Source of the DNA: Bolinopsis microptera
Lineage: Eukaryota > Ctenophora > Tentaculata > Lobata > Bolinopsidae
DNA length: 64,000 bases
Reading direction: 5' to 3'
Assembly: GCF_026151205.1 (NCBI RefSeq)
Contig: NC_087083.1
Span: forward strand, 1,924,501 to 1,988,500
A program made the position numbers and the translations under genes. Numbering within the stretch: the first letter of the stretch is position 1; every line of letters begins with the position of its first letter. This document shows, in pieces, positions 58,101 to 64,000 of the stretch. The notes under the pieces were generated by a model, which saw only the letters and a program-made list of their open reading frames with translations, was not told the origin of the DNA and ran no database searches.

Positions 58101-61100
58101 ATATACCACATTTTCTCTCAAAACACAGAAAAAGCGTGGAGAGCTCTACAAAGTACAGTCTTAATAAACTGCTAAAAATTAGCGGAGGTCACAATTACAG
58201 ACGATTTATGACGCAGTAATAGTAACACTCTCAAAGAGGACCGTTTTCAGAGCGAATTTGATTTAAGGGCTGCAGCTTGATTCACACTTCCCTGATTTTG
58301 AGTGTCATATTGTTTCCAAACTTTAATTCTCACCCTAACAGTTAATCAATTATATACGACCAGAACACAGGGATGAGCCGAGTCCGACATTAGAAGACGC
58401 TACATTCACTGTTCATGTGTAAACTATGACTGATGCACATCGACTGATGAGGAAGCTACATTCCGCTAAATTGTTCCTACACACCTTAGATCAGTAAAGC
58501 TAAAGCTGGCGAGCAAGAAATTTCTAACTTCTATTTGTGTCTAATCTTAATCTGATCTATGCTTTAATTCTTCAATTATACAAATTACGTATACATAAGG
58601 GATCGTTCACATATGAATTATGATATGAGGTAGGCTAGCCAGGGAAGGGGTATTCATAATTTACGCTAATTTTTACACGATATCCATGTGCAAAACGGCT
58701 TGAGGATGGTCAAAATATGGCTAACTCAACATGTGAACGATCCTCAAGACGTTAATACTAACTAAAACTCACGAATGATGGAGATGAGATTGTCGCTATA
58801 TTTATCAGGGTCAGGGATGGCGAACTTAGCGCGAGCTATCGCGAGAGTGTTCTCTTCAAAGGGTGTGGTGAAGAAACAGAGCTTGTAAAGTAAAACACCC
58901 AGTGCCTGGATGAAGGTTAGGTTAATATGTCACGGCAACAACGACAACAACAACAACAAAAACTACATGGCTAACCTAGCAAGCTAGGAACGAGGGGCTG
59001 ATTTCATTTTCGTGTAGCGCTCGTAATGTAGTGATATTTAACTACATTACCGAGTGCAGTGAAGGCAAATACAGTTTCTTAACTCTACATATCATATTTG
59101 TGTATCGCGACTGCTACATAAACATCATCCATTATCGAATGGATTTACCCAGAGATCTGCCGCCGGTCCTATCTTGTACCCGAGATACATATCGCACATT
59201 TCAGGCGCTCTGTAAGCCAGCGTGGTGAACCTGTGCAATATTTTCGGTAAATCTTCAGTAGTTTATATTTTGGGATTAGGATAAAAACCAAAAGCTTATA
59301 ATTATTAGCACTAGTATAGTAATGCACGTAGCAGCCAGCACGAAATGTGTCGTGCAAATGAAGAGCTTTTTCATTTTTGACCAAGAGCTAAAATTGAATT
59401 AGTCGCGCGACGCGCGCGTTTAAGTTGGAGTAAGTGCTATAACTTTAGTACTTTAAAATTAAATCTTCAGTAAAAACTAGCAATAAATTATTTTGGGCGT
59501 CATAAGTCACAGGTTGGAGATTAAGTTAAAGTGTTAAAATAGAATTCATGCTTTGTGAATCAGTATAACATTTGATGGACCAAGCGATCTCTTTACATAG
59601 GGTAAGAACTGTGTATCTACTCACTTCAAAATATTTTCTTCGACAAAATTGTGTCCATGTGCCTGAAATTTTAACGTCTTATGGTGAATTTACCTAATTT
59701 TTGTACAAAGACTAAATAGAAGCATACTTAAATATGTAATTAATAGAAAAATTGAAAAAGGTCTTGAAAGTCCACCTCTGGATCCAAGTCTCCTTGATGA
59801 GCGCTTCCAAAGTCACACAATACATACTCTTTACTGGGTCCTATCAGTATATTTTCAACCTGAAAAATTATAAATATTTACTTTTACCAATTAAGAGTAA
59901 TAGAGCACAGTATACTTAGAAAATATGGAAATAATGAAGAATCTAGAATTAGCAGTTATCTAAACATCACGATTCGACGTAAAGAAAATTGAATAACGAC
60001 AAAATCTTAGCATGAATATTGAAACAATTAAAAGTTAACAAGATAAATGTACCTTCAAATCCCTATGAGAGTACCCGTTCTCATGCAACAGAGCAACAGC
60101 ATCAACAATACCAGTAAATATCTGCCTGATCAATGTTTCGGTAAACCCGGATGACAAATGCTGGTTCATCAGATCCACCACCGTGCCGTCTGAAGAAATT
60201 ATATTGAGGTAATATTGAGGTAATATTGAGGTGAGATTGAGGTAATATTGAGGTGAGATTGAGGTAATATTGAGGTGAGATTGAGGTAATATTGAGGTGA
60301 GATTGTGTTTCTTCAGGGTGGGGAGGTGGTAATAGTCTGATAGAGTCAGTTGTAAAGGCATTATGAGACTATAGTGCACCGATTAAGAATTAGCAGTTAA
60401 TATTCCTGATGATTATACATAGTATAATAGACGGCCTCGTGGTATTTCCGCTCGACACACTAGGATCTCTGAACATACTTTTAACCGTACAAATACAATC
60501 GATTAAAAGTGGTCCGGCAATGGTTAGATTGATTTTCATGTGTATTTTTAATGACTGACCTTACTGAGCTGAGACCAACACTATAAAAATATGGTAAGTT
60601 ATAGAACTCCTGACCAAACGAGTGCCGAAGGCACGAGTTTTGTCAGGAGTTCTATAAATTGCTTATGGTACGGCACAAGACAACAGTTTTAGGAACATTT
60701 TCCGACCAAAATTTTGAAATTTGGTGCCTTTTAACCGTGTCAAATTGGCAAAAAACTGTAACTACTTCCGACACAAAGTGTTCATTGTCCAATGAGCATC
60801 CTGCCATGCTGCTACCATCGTGTTACTCTCGTGTTTGCCACATGACAGCTTACCAAACTGCTATTGGACAGCGCACGTTTGTCACGTGACGATTTGATTA
60901 TTGATACTTATTGAGCACTGTATTTCATAGATCACATTTATCGAGTACAGTACTGAATAAATGTTAAATTCCTGTTAAATTCCTTTATGAAAGTAATTCC
61001 TTTGCGATAGACACTCCTCTAATTTCCAACGATTACAGTGATATTTCAAGCTTGACTCAACCCTTGCTGTTCTCTCAAACTATAAGGATGTGAATTGTGA

Positions 61101-63766
61101 ATCTAATTTTGCTTGAGCATGAAATCCAGCCCTTCTCGCTGGCTAATATAAGTCACGTTATCTATCAGCTGACTGTACCTCGTGACTGCGTCACTCGGTT
61201 ACCACGTGCATGACAAACTGGTGCCGTACCATAAGCGCAGCTACATCATGGTAAATACAAATAAATTTCAGTGCAATGTTTTTGTTGTGCACTTACTTGG
61301 ACAGTGCTGCATGAGAAGTAGCACTTCATAAATCCCGTTTCCAATGTGCTTTGTGTGGTGTCCTTTAAATGATACCATAGCTGGATGCCGGTGAAACGAT
61401 TTCTGAAAATAAATCATCTGGTAAATTAAAAACCTTCTAATAAATAAATAACCTTACAAGCGCTCAGGTTCTTGGCACAATCTGTTAGGGGGCATGGGTA
61501 GGTGGGTATTTCCTCGAATTGACTTTTTAGTCGTTTTTAATAGATAGGAGTGATATCTATCAGCGTTATCATTGGTCAAAGTTAAGCGCTTTTGTGTAAT
61601 TTCTTAATTTCGAAAAAAAAACGAGGTCCAAGATTTTCAAAGTCTAAGAAAAAATGCTTCAAGGCCTCATCTCATAATTTTGTATGACTGATCATGATCT
61701 CTTCTAAATGATCCCTGGCACATATCTTGAGCGTCTCATAGGTATAGGAAAATATAGATTTGTAGACTCGATTTTCAGTGTATGCGATCGAAAATCGCTG
61801 CACACTACAATCATACATGAGCACTGACCTTTGACCAACGACAACTTCGGCTAGGAACAGTATTTTTCGATGGGACTAAAAGCAACTAATTATTACACTA
61901 AGCAACTAAGGGATATTACTCCCCTCTATTTACTCCTCCTCTTTAATTAGAAACGACTAGAAAATAGGTTTCGAGGAAATTTTCATGAAGACCCCGGCTC
62001 CCTTGTTCCTTAATAATGAAAGGAGGTCCAGAGCATAAACTTGCTAGAAGCTATTTTTTAAATTTGAAGCCAGTGTCGATGACAAATGATTTCTATTTTC
62101 GTGAAGAGCATAAGTAAAATGGGAAGGGAAAGTTTAACGGACTTAGCTTAAAATATGCAGATACTCTGGAATTTGTAAAGAACCATTTAATTGATTATTA
62201 TTAATTGTTATCATAGTTAAAGAACTGACCATTATAAGAATTTCTTGTTTACAGTTTTCCAGATCAACTTGAGAGTTGACTAACATTCTCTTCAGTGCAA
62301 ATATTCTGTTCTTTGTGGTGTCCCGAACTAAAAACACAAACGAGAAACCTCCTGAAATTATTTGGTTATATTTGTTATTACTTGATTAAATAGATAAGTT
62401 ATTACTTTATTAAATAAATAAGTTATAAGATAAGTTATTCAATTTAATTAATTTTAATTAAGTAAGTCATCTACATGAGAGGATTTTCAAATTTAGAGAC
62501 TTTGTCAATGTCATAAAACAAAACTAAGTGATGAGCAAACGCTACTACTTATTTCATTTACATGATTCTTCATTAATATCAGAGCAGAATAATTTCACCA
62601 TTTTATTGTATAATTGATTAATTTACAGCTGAAGGAATAATCATTTAATAGCTTATTAATTGTTATATATTTAATTGTTATATATTTGGTAAGATTCAAA
62701 TACATCTGGTGACCACGTTAACTATACATTGTACGAATAGTATGCTTAACAGAACTGATCGCGGAAATAACGTGTACACTGTACACTGTACAGTGTACAA
62801 CGTCAACAACAAACATCTTATGTACAATGTAACAGTCCGGGTATAGTATTTTATTGTATAGTACTACTAATATAGTATAGTACTACTAATATATTTACAA
62901 TACACTACAATCTAGATGTACGAAGGGGTATTCTATGAAGATACTTTCTCTTTTGGTAGGGCCTAGGAACACATAACCTTGAGTATGGAGGTGGAGGTCT
63001 CCGACATTATTATCACTGCATATCTGAACGTGAACAATGAAGAGCAGAACATTGGCCCTTTAGGACTGCTATTCTTGTGGAAAACTATATATATGTGTTT
63101 ACACAAGAGGCCTTTTAAATCAATAATTTGTACAAAGTGTAATTTACACTACATGGAATCGCCCATATAATATGAATTATATCTATTTCTTCCTGGATTG
63201 TAGAGTAAAAACTTAAATATTATTCAAAAGCGTACATGCACCAATTTAACTGTGTTGTAATTTATAGCTCACCGTAAATATTATATGAATTACTGCAATA
63301 ACACATGTGATGATAATGGCTATTTAATTTAGAGGAAGGAAATAGAAATGGTACCACATGCTTATACTTATTATACTACACTATTAAGAGAAATACAAAC
63401 AAAATAGGCGTGATTATGTAACCTGCTCACTGCACTGAAAGGTAAAGAATACTAGATAAATTTAAAACTATACATATACAATATAAGTGTATAATATCAA
63501 TCACTTTTATTTAACCTTGATTCAGATCTCAGATCTCTCTTTGATCAAGCCACAAGAACTTTTATACTCAAATCTAAACTAATTAAGTTATTATTCCAGA
63601 CATAATTCTAACAATTGGTTAATTAATTGATTCAACATCAAAAAATTAGCATACCTTCAGCGATGACATCCTCAACGACAAGTGTCAGGTCCCCTACACC
63701 ATAGTGCTTACCAACAAAGGAGTCATACTGAGAATCCTGCTTCGACGATGCAAACAGCTTTTTCAT
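52136..63766 (-). CDS. AAK1/BIKE-like endocytic Ser/Thr kinase
   Basis: The 18-exon model has all phases agreeing and totals 2,154 nt (717 residues). Exons: 63655-63766, 62230-62351, 61297-61402, 60053-60189, 59776-59859, 59625-59662, 59149-59230, 58773-58905, 57939-58003, 57684-57802, 57289-57529, 56960-57013, 55863-56225, 54976-54994, 54269-54356, 53749-53819, 52887-52960, 52136-52381. The N-terminus (MKKLFASS) and the NAK-family kinase core match AAK1, BIKE and GAK. Those kinases phosphorylate AP2 mu and control clathrin uptake and Numb. The tail has DPW and two NPF motifs, which in relatives bind AP2 and EH-domain proteins, and an RRGHSRAKSD stretch like the conserved RRxxSD site of AAK1. 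The tail is shorter than in vertebrate AAK1 and lacks its poly-Gln. Confidence 0.92.
52399..52562. repeat. 11-bp tandem array beside exon 18 acceptor
   Basis: About fifteen copies of GGTTAACACGT / GGTTAACATTT start about 17 bp from the acceptor of the last kinase exon. On the minus strand the units read CACGTGTTAAC, each with a branch-site-like TTAAC. Confidence 0.9.
52985..53505. repeat. 42-bp tandem array beside exon 17 acceptor
   Basis: About 12 copies of a 42-bp unit (TTAGATATATGTTCAACACT and onward) lie about 25 bp upstream of exon 17. On the minus strand each ends CATATATCTAACAG, a branch-site plus AG. The last unit merges into the real intron end (ATATATCTAACTGAC). Because 42 is a multiple of 3 the array stays open in several frames on both strands, but it is not a gene. 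Confidence 0.92.
54362..54690. repeat. 29-bp tandem array beside exon 15 acceptor
   Basis: About 11 copies of a 29-bp unit (AATTAGTGAACTGTAGCTGT and onward) begin within 10 bp of the exon 15 acceptor. On the minus strand each holds CAGTTCACTAATT, matching the branch-site region of the real intron end (TTCACTAATTTCTTCAG). Confidence 0.92.
54976..54994 (-). CDS. Micro-exon 14 (19 nt) of kinase
   Basis: Flanked by CATTTCAG and GTAAGT, it encodes TNFEES and converts phase 0 (exon 13) to phase 1 (exon 15), leading into GWSNNPFEP. Confidence 0.75.
55216..55256 (+). other. tRNA-like 5' half, possible SINE remnant
   Basis: GGGATAGCATAGTGGTAGAA resembles a tRNA 5' end with A box (TRGCNNAGYNGG). No B box or acceptor-stem partner follows, so it is not a tRNA gene. 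It may be the head of a worn tRNA-derived SINE. Confidence 0.3.
55282..55497. repeat. 21-bp tandem array in kinase intron 13
   Basis: About ten copies of GTGACGTCATAACATCGTGTA with a few substitutions (ACTTCATAAC). Each unit holds TGACGTCA, the palindromic CREB/ATF-type word. Unlike the other arrays it lies in mid-intron. Frames through it are open on both strands but repeat-encoded. Confidence 0.9.
57939..63766 (-). CDS. Exons 1-9: kinase domain of the AAK1-like gene
   Basis: Kinase landmarks in order: Gly loop and EGGFSFVFLV (exons 1-2), catalytic Lys in FALKRM (exon 2), EVLLLMQHC hinge (exon 3), NQHLSSGF and YSHRDLK catalytic loop (exon 4), VENIL and CDFGSA (exon 5), activation segment (exons 5-7, ending FTTLAYRAPEM), ADLW|ALGVLLYKL (exons 7-8) and PSDRLNARQII (exon 9). 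All catalytic residues are present. The large introns between exons 1 and 4 carry a MITE-like element and otherwise no recognised feature. Confidence 0.93.
59625..59662 (-). CDS. Micro-exon 6 (38 nt) of kinase
   Basis: Flanked by TTTCAG and GTGAGT, it supplies HNFVEENILK in the activation segment. It is the only way I found to join exon 5 (phase 0) to exon 7 (phase 2), and it aligns with VNAVEDEIKK of AAK1. Confidence 0.8.
60198..60304. repeat. 11/22-bp tandem array beside exon 4 acceptor
   Basis: Alternating TGAGGTAATAT and TGAGGTGAGAT units start about 10 bp from the exon 4 acceptor. On the minus strand they read as pyrimidine-rich ATTACCTCAATCTCACCTCA, extending the polypyrimidine region. 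Confidence 0.9.
60600..60655. repeat. Long imperfect hairpin in kinase intron 3
   Basis: TATAGAACTCCTGAC pairs with GTCAGGAGTTCTATA. Inside it a second stem forms around AGTGCCGAAGGCAC. It directly precedes the MITE-like element at 60661. Confidence 0.8.
60661..61236. mobile_element. MITE-like element, 576 bp
   Basis: The perfect 16-bp inverted ends are GCTTATGGTACGGCAC (60661-60676) and its complement (61221-61236). The interior is non-coding. Target duplication was not identified. It lies in kinase intron 3. Confidence 0.6.
61403..63654. other. Kinase introns 1 and 2 apart from exon 2
   Basis: Apart from exon 2 (62230-62351), I see no other gene or element. A self-complementary GTACACTGTACAGTGTAC lies near 62780, and TAATATAGTATAGTAC repeats lie near 62860. 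Confidence 0.5.
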
Positions 63767-64000
63767 GTTTTAATCTTACATTTGTTACTGTCATGTTGGC
63801 ATTCTGAACTGAAAATATGTTCCATTTAGAAAACATCATATAATTTGAATCATTGCAGGGATGTTATTCAAATCTCACTGTAGGCACATCATGCATAGTG
63901 TAGAATGTTACAGAAATCTTGTCTACTTAGAAAAGAGTAATAGAATAGAGTAAAATAAGAATAACGATAATTAAAATAATAGAATACTAGAACAAAATCC
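63767..64000. other. Upstream of kinase start codon
   Basis: Probable 5' UTR and promoter-side DNA of the kinase gene. I see no distinctive core promoter element. Confidence 0.4.

Overview
The window looks like nuclear DNA of an animal, about 63% A+T. Three host genes, all on the minus strand, are split into many short exons with GT-AG introns in matching phases. The families are animal ones: SRCR, hemopexin, matrix metalloproteinase (MMP), ShKT, papain-type cathepsin and an AAK1/BIKE-type kinase. Mobile DNA is of animal type too: a Polinton (Maverick) derivative, a CR1/L2-like LINE and an RNase-H-bearing I-type LINE. The mix of abundant SRCR and ShKT modules, a P2X7-tail domain and Polinton DNA would suit a cnidarian, sponge or other marine invertebrate. 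The sequence alone does not settle the phylum.

Layout. 1-515 is a 44-bp tandem array. 2055-16566 is a 14.5-kb Polinton-derived element with about 1.2-kb terminal inverted repeats (TIRs) and a 6-bp target duplication (GACTTC). A 4.4-kb CR1-like LINE interrupts its left TIR. Broken protein-primed DNA polymerase B lies in both TIRs. Its core holds a second inverted-repeat unit (about 10490-14313) carrying a C2H2 plus adenain-like protease gene.

16597-40756 (minus) reads as one 26-exon gene of about 2,528 codons whose exon phases all agree. It encodes a signal peptide, two copies of a block of six SRCR domains plus a GCC2/GCC3-like module, another GCC-like module, a large unrecognised region, an MMP propeptide with cysteine switch, a beta-sandwich-like insert, a furin site, an MMP catalytic domain and a hemopexin-like domain. 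Intron 18 is swollen by 105 copies of a 44-bp minisatellite, into which a 5.5-kb I-type LINE has inserted. Each minisatellite unit contains the 3' splice site and the first 19 bases of exon 19.

42243-46475 (minus) is a 5-exon secreted papain-family protease with one ShKT in its pro-region and nine after the catalytic domain. A tenth downstream ShKT lies in frame beyond the stop. 46476-52135 is intergenic, with a retroposed non-coding element and a cluster of perfect hairpins. 52136-63766 (minus) is an 18-exon AAK1/BIKE-like kinase of 717 residues with two micro-exons.

How it fits together. The two secreted proteases sit head to tail 1.5 kb apart and share the same cysteine-rich GCC-type module, so they may act in one extracellular, matrix, feeding or defence setting (inference). 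The kinase is expected to act inside the cell in clathrin/AP2 endocytosis. The most unusual general signal is that seven of eight intronic tandem arrays abut a splice junction and several contain splice-site sequence. This suggests that introns here grow by tandem duplication seeded at splice sites.
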